Assembly: GCA_029567325.1 (NCBI GenBank)
Contig: JAKQLF010000281.1
Location: forward strand, 1 to 46,363
Source: Bacteroidota bacterium
GTDB lineage: Bacteria; Bacteroidota; Bacteroidia; Chitinophagales; Saprospiraceae
DNA length: 46,363 nt
Reading direction: 5' to 3'
Every line of letters starts with the position of its first letter. Within the stretch, counting starts at the first letter, position 1. Both the position numbers and the translations under genes were made by a program. This document shows positions 1 to 8,837 of this stretch, one piece after another. The notes below the pieces were generated by a model. It saw nothing but the letters and a program-made list of their open reading frames with translations, had not been told where the DNA came from and searched no databases.

Positions 1-1545
1 GGACAATTGATCAAACAATATAATTTTGATTTGCCGGGCAGTATCGGTAATAGTAATCAGAATCAACTTTCTGGCATTTCCAATATGATTTTTGCAGATA
101 GTCTGGGCACCTTTGGACAAGCAAGTTTGCTGGGCTTAGAAGCTGGCGTCGGTTTGAATCTTGGCGGAACCAATGTTTTTGCCAATTATCGCTATTCATT
201 TACAGGTCTGTTGGCTGATTTCGGAGTAAATTTTGGAGGCGAATCTATTAAGTTCCAGGATTTGGTCGTTGGTTTTAACAAAAAAACTAATAAAACTACT
301 TTGAATGGCTTTTTGGTCTTGGGAAATAACACAAACATTTTCACCGCACAGGATTCAGCAATTTCCTATAAAGAAGTACAAAATATTGACTATCAAGGCA
401 ATGCTTTAATGTCGGGAATCAGTTTCAATACGGACATTTCTAAAAATCAATCTTTTGAAGGTGGTCTTGCATATTCCAAAAAAAGTTCAGAACGATCAAG
501 CAATGCTACCATTTTGTTTGATGACGAAAATGAGTATTTCAATGACCAGTCACTTTTGTCAGGTAAAGCAGTGTACCATCTATCAAATACAGCCATTGGA
601 TTTAACTTTGCTCACACCACTAATGATTTCAAATTTAGTAGAATGGGAACATTTGGTTCATATGATAATGAATCAAACTTTAATACTTTGTCAACTAGTC
701 TGTTCATCAATCATAAGATAAATATTGGAAACAATTGGTCTTTGTCGGCTTCTTTGCCAATTGAATGGATGGGTGGTGATGAAAAAACGTTTTATGTCAA
801 TCCAAAATTTGAGCTGATCAACAGGTGGAAAAAAGGTTTCTTCCTTTCTGCGAAAGCTTATAAAAATGCGCAAATAATGACCCCACCTTTCGATGGAAAC
901 GTGGTCCAATCATATAATGCTGAATTGAGCGCAAATAAAGTATTAAAGGGTGGCTTAGCAGGCGTTGTTTTATTTTATCATAATTTCGATAACACCTTGG
1001 GAAGCTTGGATGAAGTCTGGACTTATGATCCAAATATTCCGATCCAAAATCTATCTGGAACAAGCACCGGCCTCAGCGTTTATTTCAATAGCAATATTGG
1101 CAAAAATTGGTGGTATGATGTCAATGCAAGTTTATATGACATCACGAATGAAAAAAACATCCAAACAAATACCGCTGTAGGTAAAATCGTGAATGCTCAA
1201 TTTGGAAGAAAATTCAAGGTCAAAAACAATGAACTTTCTATTGCCAGTGCATTTATTGGCAGAGGGGGACAAAAATCTTACAAAGTAAATCCTGACTTTT
1301 CACTGTCAGAACCTGCCCAACAGATTCAATCACAACCATACTACAGAGTTGATTTGAGGGTCAATTACTACCGACAAAAAAGTGTTTTGTCATTGGATAT
1401 TCAGAACATTATGAGTAGAGTGAATGAGGGAGCTTATCAATATGATCCCCTCACTCAATCTTACTATTTTATCAACCAGCTAGGCTTGATTCCAGTATTG
1501 TCTTACCGCTATTATTTTACCAGAGGTCCACTCAAAGTTTCATAA
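1..1545 (+). CDS. TonB-dependent receptor-like outer-membrane beta-barrel, C-terminal part (5' truncated)
   Basis: The frame is open from base 1, so this is the 3' part (about 514 residues) of a larger gene that starts outside the window; the TTG at base 7 is not a credible start. The protein is made of alternating polar and aromatic strands rich in Gly, Asn, Tyr and Phe, and it ends in a short strand rich in Tyr and Phe (SYRYYF), as outer-membrane barrels do. The segment YYRVDLRVNYY followed by LDIQNIMSRVNEGAY closely resembles the last strands of TonB-dependent receptors of Bacteroidota. The plug domain is not visible, so the substrate is unknown. It could also be a barrel of another family. 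The gene ends 9 bp from the convergent amidohydrolase gene, with a shared hairpin. Confidence 0.6.
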   Translation, partial: GQLIKQYNFDLPGSIGNSNQNQLSGISNMIFADSLGTFGQASLLGLEAGVGLNLGGTNVFANYRYSFTGLLADFGVNFGGESIKFQDLVVGFNKKTNKTTLNGFLVLGNNTNIFTAQDSAISYKEVQNIDYQGNALMSGISFNTDISKNQSFEGGLAYSKKSSERSSNATILFDDENEYFNDQSLLSGKAVYHLSNTAIGFNFAHTTNDFKFSRMGTFGSYDNESNFNTLSTSLFINHKINIGNNWSLSASLPIEWMGGDEKTFYVNPKFELINRWKKGFFLSAKAYKNAQIMTPPFDGNVVQSYNAELSANKVLKGGLAGVVLFYHNFDNTLGSLDEVWTYDPNIPIQNLSGTSTGLSVYFNSNIGKNWWYDVNASLYDITNEKNIQTNTAVGKIVNAQFGRKFKVKNNELSIASAFIGRGGQKSYKVNPDFSLSEPAQQIQSQPYYRVDLRVNYYRQKSVLSLDIQNIMSRVNEGAYQYDPLTQSYYFINQLGLIPVLSYRYYFTRGPLKVS

Positions 1546-1573
1546 AATTTGGCACTATTTGATGCCATATTTT
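1544..1573. terminator. Candidate bidirectional terminator shared by two convergent genes
   Basis: An inverted repeat AAAAT-t-TGGCA / TGCCA-t-ATTTT (1544-1554 and 1563-1573) makes a 10-bp stem with one T-T mismatch and an 8-nt loop. It overlaps the stop codons of both convergent genes (TAA at 1543-1545 and TAG on the minus strand at 1555-1557). The A-tract on one side and T-tract on the other would suit termination in both directions. It is AT-rich, so its strength is uncertain. Confidence 0.45.
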
Positions 1574-2850
1574 GTCTTGTATTTTTCATTTAAGTGCGTT
1601 TGCTTATTCGCCAAGTCGACTTGTCTTCCTTGAATGAAAGCAGCTCGGACGTCATTGGTACGCATGTCGAGTAAATCACCAGTACTTACTACTAAATTTG
1701 CGTCTTTGCCAATTTCTATACTGCCAGTTATATCACTGATTCCCAATATTTTAGCGGTATTCAAAGTGATGGCTTGGAGAGCTTCTTCTTTGGCCAATCC
1801 AAACGCACAAGCCGTGCCCGCATTGAAAGGCAGGTTGCGATATCTGTTGTGCTCATCGTTGTCGTTGATGGCAAATAATACGCCTGCTTTTTGCAACATG
1901 GCTGGCGTTTTATAAGGTTGGTCAACGTCATCATCTATCATGGTTGGCAGGCTGTGCATACTATTGAGAATGACACTGATGTTGTGCGTTTTTAAAACAT
2001 CTGCAATTTGCCAACTATCTTCAGCGCCTACTAAAGTAATATCAAAACCAAATTCTTTTGATAATTCAATGGCGACCAACATTTCCTTTACAATACTGCA
2101 ATGCACAAATAGTTTTTGTTTACCACCAAATAGATTTCTAAGTGACTCAAATTTTAAATTGGTCTGATTTGGCTTTCCTGTTGCTAAATACGCTTTCGCT
2201 TCCCTAAAAAACGCCTTAATGTCTTCCACTTTTTTCAAACCCATAGCCAATCGATCTTCATCATTTCTTTGACCTCTTTGCCCTACTCTCACTCCACTAT
2301 TGAGTAATGAAGGCATTCGCAAGACCATGGCAACATCTGATTTGTAGACAGCATCTTCCCAATTCCACGCATCCAACTGGACCACTGAGGATGAACCAGA
2401 TATCGTACCACCATCAGGTACAACATTAGCCAAAAGAATACCATTGGGCCTCAATGTATTGATTACTTTTGAGTCTGTATTATAAGCCACGATTGACCGC
2501 ATACTTGGATTAAAATCACCAATTTCTTCAGCGTCGATGGTTGCTCTGATGCTATTTACTTCTATCAAACCCAATTTTGTTGCAGGCAAAATCAAGCCTG
2601 GATAGATGTGTTTTCCTTTGCAATCAATGGTTTTCATACCATTTGTAGGAACGTTTAATCCGACTGCTGTGATTTTTCCTTTTTCAAAAACAACACTTCC
2701 ATTTTCAATAACCGACCCATTTCCAACATGGATGGTACCATTGACCAAGGCAATTTTTTCTGATTGCGGCAATGCTGGTAAAATGGTTTCCTGTCCTATC
2801 AAACAAGAGAAAAAGAAGTTAAATATGATGATGTATGATATTTTTTTCAT
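1555..2850 (-). CDS. Secreted amidohydrolase-family protein with degenerate metal site
   Basis: 431 residues with an N-terminal signal peptide (cleavage probably after the Gln near residue 20). It has the imidazolonepropionase-like amidohydrolase layout: an N-terminal beta-sandwich strand (LVNGTIHVGNG), the junction GKHIYPGLI, a TIM-barrel body, and the C-terminal ITLNTAKILG and GKDANLVV segments. In active members the junction is followed by H-x-H; here it reads ILPATKLGL, so both histidines are missing. Other expected ligands are also unclear (FVHC is present). Known members are metal-dependent hydrolases; this one is probably inactive or non-catalytic (inference). It lies 46 bp downstream of a larger fused paralogue on the same strand and is probably co-transcribed with it. 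Confidence 0.75.
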   Translation of the reverse strand: MKKISYIIIFNFFFSCLIGQETILPALPQSEKIALVNGTIHVGNGSVIENGSVVFEKGKITAVGLNVPTNGMKTIDCKGKHIYPGLILPATKLGLIEVNSIRATIDAEEIGDFNPSMRSIVAYNTDSKVINTLRPNGILLANVVPDGGTISGSSSVVQLDAWNWEDAVYKSDVAMVLRMPSLLNSGVRVGQRGQRNDEDRLAMGLKKVEDIKAFFREAKAYLATGKPNQTNLKFESLRNLFGGKQKLFVHCSIVKEMLVAIELSKEFGFDITLVGAEDSWQIADVLKTHNISVILNSMHSLPTMIDDDVDQPYKTPAMLQKAGVLFAINDNDEHNRYRNLPFNAGTACAFGLAKEEALQAITLNTAKILGISDITGSIEIGKDANLVVSTGDLLDMRTNDVRAAFIQGRQVDLANKQTHLNEKYKTKYGIK

Positions 2851-2896
2851 TGTATATTTTTTAAAAAACTAGAATAAAGTGACACTTGATTTTGGC

Positions 2897-5800
2897 TTAT
2901 TCTGCTAATTCGTCAGAATCAATTTCTAATAAACCATGGTTGTGCTCATGATCACCGCAACTATTTACAAACTCAAATCGCGGTCTTGCTCTGGTCATAT
3001 TTTTGATATCGCCACCTTTTCCAGACTTTTTAAGTGCCGCCATTTTTTGGATGAGTCTGTTTTTTTCTGCTTTATTAGCAATGCGCATTTTTGCATCTTC
3101 TGTTCTGTCGAAATAAACAATACCATCAACAATGGTCTTTTCTGGTTTGGCATAAATGGATAAAGGATTATCAGACCATAAAACTAGATCAGCATCTTTT
3201 CCGACTTTGATACTACCCACTTGATTATCAATGTGTAACATCTTAGCTGGATTGATGGTCACCATGTCCAATGCCTCAACTTCCGTTAAACCACCGTACT
3301 TGATGGATTTTGCTGCTTCTTGGTTGAGCCTTCTGGCCATTTCTGCATCATCCGAATTGATGGCAACATTGAGGCCCACCTTATCCATGATGGCGGCATT
3401 ATATGCGATTGCATCCACAACTTCCATCTTATAATTCCACCAATCGCTGAAGGTAGATGCATTTGCACCATGGGCTTTCATAATGTCCGCCACCTTGTAT
3501 CCTTCCAAAATGTGGGTAAAAGTATTGATGACGAAGCCAAATTTTTCAGCCACTTTCATTGCTGCATTTATTTCACTTTGCACATATGAGTGACAAGTGA
3601 TGAACCTTTTTTTGTTCATGATTTCAACCAAAGCATCTAATTCCAAATCCCTACGTACAACCATTGGAGTACTACCTTTTTTCTTATTGTTTTCTTCCGC
3701 TTCCTTGAGCATTTTTTGATAATCAGACGCACGGGTAAATGCATCCATCATGACTTGGTCAACCCCCATTCTGGTATCTGGAAATCTGTTATTGCCAGTT
3801 GCTCTGGAAGATCGTTTTACATTTTCGCCTAAGGCAAACTTGATGAAAGGATCCGCCCCTGCAAATTTCAATTCCTCATCATTGGCACCCCACCTCATTT
3901 TGATCAATTGGGTCTGACCGCCGATCGTATTAGCAGAGCCGTGAAGGATGTGAGAAGTTGTAACACCGCCACTAAGTTGTCTGTAAATGTTCATATCATC
4001 CGGGAAAAGCACATCCGCAATTCTGACTTCCGAAGTAATGCTTTGTCCTCCTTCATTGATTGATGAAGCAACAATGTGTGAATGTTCGTCAATGATTCCA
4101 GCTGACAAATGTTTTCCTGTTCCGTCAATAACCGTAGCTTGAGGGCTATTCAAACCTTTCCCAATGCTTTTGATTTTGCCATTGGAAACAAGCACGTCCG
4201 TGTTTTGCAAAACACCTTCTTTTTCACTTGTCCAGACGGTAGCATTTTTGATGATGAAGTCAGATTGTTTCGGTTTTTCTACCCAGCCGTAACTTAAAAA
4301 GGGAAAAGTTACTGCACCCAATTCAAGGTCTTTTGGAGCCTTAATAGAATCAGATTTCATTTCTATAGGGCTTAAAAATTGAGCATTCCAAGTAAATTCT
4401 TTTCCATCAACATCCATACCTTTTCCAAGAAAAAGTTTATCCATTACTACTCCACTTAAAGTAACGTCTTTTGATTTTTCTCCTTTGCCAACGGTATAAC
4501 TCATTTTGATCAAACTACCATCAAAACTGTATTTACCTGAAAGTGTGTCATTTTGAATGAATTGCGCATTTCCATTCTCATTCACCACTACTTTGAAAGA
4601 ATCAGTAAGCCCTTGATTGGAGATCACCATTGAATAATTGCCTTTGATGTCTTCCCAACCATCCTTTTTAACTTCATGCATTTGACCTTGTACCCAGTTT
4701 TGGTGAATGACCGTTTTTTCGGCAAATATAGGGCCAGAGGTAACGAGGAAGTTGGCAATTTTTCCTGTGGCCAACGAGCCCAATTTGGATTCCATACCTA
4801 TCATGGTAGCTGGTACAATGGTCAAAGCATCCAAGGCTTTAGCTTCAGAAAGGCCATATTCAATCGCCTTTTTTACATTCGCTAGAAAATCAGATTCACT
4901 TTTCAAATCTGAAGTTGTAAGTGTGAACACAATGCCTTCTTTTTCTAATATTCCAGGATTTGCTGGCCCAAGTTCCCAATGTTTCAAATCGTCCAAGCCT
5001 ACAAAACGTAAATCATTGACATCATCTGTTTCCATCGCATCTGCATAATTGAGGGGAATAATGAGGGCAGCGTTTGTTGCTTTGATCTCCTTGACACGTT
5101 GGTATTCATTGCCACTACCTTTTATGATGTATTGTTTTCCAAATTCATCACCTATTCGATCAGCTCTCAAAACATTCCACTTGTCATTGGCTTCAAAAAT
5201 CTGTGGGAGTGATTGATTGGCAAGCCAACTTTCCAAAGATAAATTGATTCCCTCTTCCTTTGGTTGGGATTCATACCATTTTGCATCGTAGTAAGTCTGC
5301 CTTAATAAAGAAATTACACCCATAATGGAACTTGGATAACTTTGAGATGAACTCCCCTTACTAAATGAATAATGAGCAGAAGCTTTATCCTTCAAAATGC
5401 TATAATTATCTGCATTATCTGCCAGAGAAACAAAAACACCACTTCCTCTTGCAATTCCATCTTTCAGATGTGAAAGTGTAGCACCAAATCCAAGGCTTCT
5501 CAAAGTTTTAGCCTTCGATTCATTTTTTGAATACATTGCGTGTGCTTGTTGTTGACTTTTGATGGCTTCGTTCCATCCATAAGCACCTTTAATATTGGAT
5601 TCTATTTGTGCAGTTCTATTGAAACTTCCCAAATTTTCATTGCTTATACTTTTAGTTGAGATTCCATAATCTGTGTATAAATCGATGAATGAAGGATAAA
5701 GGTACTTGCCTTTGCATTCAACTAAAACTGCATCTTTTGGAATGGTTGCACTTTTGCCCATTGCAGTTATGACACCTTTACGAATGACCAAAGTTGCCGA

Positions 5801-5971
5801 ATCGATGGTTGTTTTAGAATCCGAAATAATTTTTGCATTGATGAATGCATAACATTCTTGTCTCGGATTAGCTACATCATTTACAGGGAATGTTTCTTGG
5901 CTGAAAGTAAAAGATAGGTAGCCAAAAATAAACAAACAGCAGAAGATGATTCGATAGAAACTTCTTTTCAT
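2897..5971 (-). CDS. Secreted tandem amidohydrolase (two fused amidohydrolase domains)
   Basis: 1024 residues when started at the ATG at 5971, which begins a clear signal peptide (MKRSFYRIIFCC...SQ); a 20-residue upstream extension to 6031 lacks this and is unlikely. Domain 1 (about 25-440) is amidohydrolase-like, but at the H-x-H position it reads FIDLYTDYG, so the metal ligands are lost. A beta-rich linker with lipocalin-like strands follows (about 450-545). Domain 2 (about 555-960) is intact: IIDEHSH near residue 630, TCHS, FTHILEG and NSDDAEM supply the expected histidines and aspartate. The tail has a His-rich CGDHEHNHG segment. The likely role is periplasmic or extracellular hydrolysis of an amide or peptide-like substrate; the substrate is unknown. 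The next gene downstream resembles domain 1. Confidence 0.8.
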   Translation of the reverse strand: MKRSFYRIIFCCLFIFGYLSFTFSQETFPVNDVANPRQECYAFINAKIISDSKTTIDSATLVIRKGVITAMGKSATIPKDAVLVECKGKYLYPSFIDLYTDYGISTKSISNENLGSFNRTAQIESNIKGAYGWNEAIKSQQQAHAMYSKNESKAKTLRSLGFGATLSHLKDGIARGSGVFVSLADNADNYSILKDKASAHYSFSKGSSSQSYPSSIMGVISLLRQTYYDAKWYESQPKEEGINLSLESWLANQSLPQIFEANDKWNVLRADRIGDEFGKQYIIKGSGNEYQRVKEIKATNAALIIPLNYADAMETDDVNDLRFVGLDDLKHWELGPANPGILEKEGIVFTLTTSDLKSESDFLANVKKAIEYGLSEAKALDALTIVPATMIGMESKLGSLATGKIANFLVTSGPIFAEKTVIHQNWVQGQMHEVKKDGWEDIKGNYSMVISNQGLTDSFKVVVNENGNAQFIQNDTLSGKYSFDGSLIKMSYTVGKGEKSKDVTLSGVVMDKLFLGKGMDVDGKEFTWNAQFLSPIEMKSDSIKAPKDLELGAVTFPFLSYGWVEKPKQSDFIIKNATVWTSEKEGVLQNTDVLVSNGKIKSIGKGLNSPQATVIDGTGKHLSAGIIDEHSHIVASSINEGGQSITSEVRIADVLFPDDMNIYRQLSGGVTTSHILHGSANTIGGQTQLIKMRWGANDEELKFAGADPFIKFALGENVKRSSRATGNNRFPDTRMGVDQVMMDAFTRASDYQKMLKEAEENNKKKGSTPMVVRRDLELDALVEIMNKKRFITCHSYVQSEINAAMKVAEKFGFVINTFTHILEGYKVADIMKAHGANASTFSDWWNYKMEVVDAIAYNAAIMDKVGLNVAINSDDAEMARRLNQEAAKSIKYGGLTEVEALDMVTINPAKMLHIDNQVGSIKVGKDADLVLWSDNPLSIYAKPEKTIVDGIVYFDRTEDAKMRIANKAEKNRLIQKMAALKKSGKGGDIKNMTRARPRFEFVNSCGDHEHNHGLLEIDSDELAE

Positions 5972-6605
5972 GATAAATTTGAATTTAGTTAGGTAGATTG
6001 TCTTTGAGTTTGCATATCCCTGCAAAGACACTTTAGGAGCCCAATATAGAAAATGATTTCATATTGATCATTCAATAAAACAGAATAATTTAAGACCGAA
6101 CTTTGTATTTAATTTATCGACTAAATTATACAAACATGTTCCAAGTGAAATGTCCTTAAACAGAGAAGTTGCCATTTTTTATTTTTAAAAAACGTGTATT
6201 TTGAAATTTTTGATGTTTAGATCGTTGAGTGAAAACCAGCAATCCAACAAATGTTTTTTTTAGAAAAACGAACGATTTGGATGACAACCTGTTAGCAAAT
6301 GATGTAGTCTTAACGGAGTATTAATGATTGATAATATTTCCACATATTTATGGTTTGAAAATATGTTTTTTGAAGTTAAAAGCTATATTGCGACTCTTTA
6401 GAGTGAAAAAAGATAAAATTATGCCGCATGTAAATTTGGAAAAACATAAGAAATATGCCTCAAATTTAGTTTTTATTGAAGTGTTTTTTGAATAAGCACA
6501 GAAACCAAGCCCAGCCCAATTTTCGGAAAAGATTGAACTACAGAGCATATCAGCCTGAAAATTGAATAAATTTTACCAATATAAGTCAACAAATAAAGAA
6601 AAGGG
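5972..6605. other. Long divergent intergenic region
   Basis: About 630 bp separate the divergent amidohydrolase and antiporter genes. No convincing gene is seen; a 66-codon minus-strand frame at 6348-6548 has no family resemblance. The only structure noted is an 8-bp inverted pair, TAAATTTG at 6431-6438 and its complement at 6461-6468. Each copy matches the Bacteroidota -7 consensus TAnnTTTG, so the pair could be divergent promoter elements or an operator. Confidence 0.35.
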
Positions 6606-8762
6606 ATGACAGATTTTTTTAATCATTTGATGCATGAATTTGAATTACCACTTGGAAATCCGGTATTGATATTTTCTTTGATATTGTTTATTATCTTACT
6701 ATCCCCAATTCTTTTAAAAAGATTAAATATTCCAGGTATAATTGGTTTAATTATAGCGGGAGTTGCTATTGGTCCTCACGGCTTCAATATACTTGCAAAA
6801 AATTCAGCTGTCGATCTTTTTTCCACCATTGGACTGCTTTACATCATGTTCATTGCTGGTCTTGAGTTGGACATGAACGAATTTAAATCCAACCGTAATA
6901 AGAGCCTTTTATTTGGACTGTTTACCTTCATTATACCATTGACTATTGGTTTTCCCGTATGTTATTACTTGCTTGGATATGACTTTAATGCGAGTTTTTT
7001 GACGGCAAGTATGTTTGCAACTCATACCCTTGTTGCCTATCCTATAGTGAGTAAGTTTGGTGTTTCAAAAAATCAAGCAGTTGCTATTACAGTTGGTGGA
7101 ACCATTTTGACTGACACCGCTGTGCTAATCATTTTGGCAGTTATTATGGGTAACAGTGAAGGTAATCTCAATAAAGAATTTTGGATCAAACTGGGGGTTT
7201 CACTTGCAATTTTTTCTGCAATCATGTTTTTGATTATACCAAGAATTGCTAAATGGTTTTTCAGAAAACTAGAAAGCGAAAAGCATTCTCATTATATTTT
7301 TGTGCTTTCAGTGGTATTCTTTGCTGCATTTCTTGCCGAGGTTGCTGGAGTAGAGCCTATAATCGGTGCATTTGTAGCTGGATTAGCCTTAAACAAACTC
7401 ATTCCGCACTCTTCTGCTTTGATGAACAGAATTGAATTTATTGGAAATTCTCTCTTTATTCCTTTCTTTCTCATCAGCGTGGGAATGTTGGTAGATATGA
7501 GCATCATTTTAAGTGGTCCAACTGCTCTCATCGTTGCTGGAACTTTATCAATAGTAGCGCTTCTTGGCAAATGGTTGGCCGCTCTATTTACACAATTGAT
7601 ATTTAAATATACTAAAGCACAACGACAATTGATCTTTGGATTGAGTAGTGCTCATGCAGCTGCAACACTGGCTGTAATTTTGGTAGGTTATAAAGCAGAA
7701 ATATTAGATGAGAACATACTCAATGGCACTATCATCTTAATACTTATTACATGTATAGTTGCATCATTTGCAACAGAAAAAGCGGCAAAAAAGATCGTAA
7801 TAGAATCTGAAGAAGATACCAATGGCCTTGTAAAAGCAAATGGTATGAATAGTGAACATATTCTCTTACCGATAGCAGAATTAGCTAACCTAGAAAAACT
7901 TCTTGAGCTAGCCATTTTTATAAAAGATGCTAAATCTGCAAATCCGGTCTCCATATTGTCTGTTGTTTCCAATAATAATGAAGCCGAAATCAACATTCTC
8001 AAAGCAAGAAATAAATTAGAAGAGTTTGTAAAGCAAGCGTCTGCTTCCGAAACAAAAGTAAATATCATTACCACCATCGATCATAATGCCGCTAGTGGCA
8101 TAGCTAGAATTTCAAGAGAAATAATGGCTGATATCATTATTTTGGGTTGGCCGCAAAAGACAGGCATTATTGATAAATTGATGGGAGACAAAATGGAAAG
8201 TATACTCAGTTATACTGGTAAGACTTTATTTATATGTCATTTGCCAAAACCATTGGTGTTGCACAAAAGAATTGTTATTGCAGCTCCGCCTTTAACTGAG
8301 CATGAAAATGGATTTGGTTTATGGGTTTCTAAAATTACAAAATTAGCACATGAATTAAGTATTCCTTTACTGTTTTTCTGTAATGACGCGACAGCCAAAG
8401 CAATCGAAAGAATGTATACTAAAATAAAACTCTCCCCATCTTTTTCTGTAAAATTATTTAGTGAATGGGAGGACTTTTTAGTGATTTCAAGGTCAGTAAA
8501 TGAAGATGATTTATTTGTTTTGGTTTCTGCGAGGAGGGGTACAACTTCTTATTTTGGTGTTCTGGATAACTTACCTGAGAAGCTCGAAAAACACTTTTCA
8601 GCAAATAGTAAATTTGTCATTTATCCACAGCCATACGCTGATTACAATACAAGCGAACAATACAATGATATCTCGTCTGAACCTTTGCACATGGGTATAG
8701 AAGCTGTTCAAAAAATTGGAAAAGGTATTGGTTCCATTTTCAAAAAAACTTTCAACGACTAA
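6606..8762 (+). CDS. Kef-type monovalent cation:proton antiporter (CPA2) with universal-stress-like tail
   Basis: 718 residues. Residues about 15-395 form 11-13 hydrophobic helices typical of the CPA2 Na+/K+:H+ exchanger domain, with the family signatures IPGIIGLIIAGVAIGPHG near residue 45, FIAGLELDM, and a TDTAVL helix that carries the acidic transport region. Residues about 400-700 are soluble. They carry universal-stress-protein-like beta/alpha stretches (HILLPIAEL, then ILSVVS, and a second set from KRIVIAAPP), a common cytoplasmic regulatory tail in Bacteroidota antiporters. A Rossmann TrkA-N domain is not evident. The probable role is K+ or Na+ export coupled to proton entry at the inner membrane. 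The gene stands alone and is followed by a terminator hairpin. Confidence 0.85.
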   Translation: MTDFFNHLMHEFELPLGNPVLIFSLILFIILLSPILLKRLNIPGIIGLIIAGVAIGPHGFNILAKNSAVDLFSTIGLLYIMFIAGLELDMNEFKSNRNKSLLFGLFTFIIPLTIGFPVCYYLLGYDFNASFLTASMFATHTLVAYPIVSKFGVSKNQAVAITVGGTILTDTAVLIILAVIMGNSEGNLNKEFWIKLGVSLAIFSAIMFLIIPRIAKWFFRKLESEKHSHYIFVLSVVFFAAFLAEVAGVEPIIGAFVAGLALNKLIPHSSALMNRIEFIGNSLFIPFFLISVGMLVDMSIILSGPTALIVAGTLSIVALLGKWLAALFTQLIFKYTKAQRQLIFGLSSAHAAATLAVILVGYKAEILDENILNGTIILILITCIVASFATEKAAKKIVIESEEDTNGLVKANGMNSEHILLPIAELANLEKLLELAIFIKDAKSANPVSILSVVSNNNEAEINILKARNKLEEFVKQASASETKVNIITTIDHNAASGIARISREIMADIIILGWPQKTGIIDKLMGDKMESILSYTGKTLFICHLPKPLVLHKRIVIAAPPLTEHENGFGLWVSKITKLAHELSIPLLFFCNDATAKAIERMYTKIKLSPSFSVKLFSEWEDFLVISRSVNEDDLFVLVSARRGTTSYFGVLDNLPEKLEKHFSANSKFVIYPQPYADYNTSEQYNDISSEPLHMGIEAVQKIGKGIGSIFKKTFND

Positions 8763-8766
8763 ATGT

Positions 8767-8801
8767 GATTTAGAAAAAACCTGAAATTCTAAATCGTTTT
8801 T
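8767..8801 (+). terminator. Intrinsic terminator after the antiporter
   Basis: Perfect 9-bp stem GATTTAGAA (8767-8775) / TTCTAAATC (8787-8795) with an 11-nt loop, followed by GTTTTTAG. It starts just after the antiporter stop codon and lies between two convergent genes. The stem is AT-rich, so efficiency is uncertain. Confidence 0.55.
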
Positions 8802-8837
8802 AGAGAACGACTTTATCAATGCTCCGTAGTCCTCAAA

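Noticed and set aside
2897-6031. Longer start at 6031 for the fused amidohydrolase
   Set aside because: The extra 20 residues would precede a clear signal peptide that begins at the ATG at 5971.
6348-6548. Possible 66-residue minus-strand gene
   Set aside because: Low-complexity AT-rich frame with no family pattern in a divergent promoter region.
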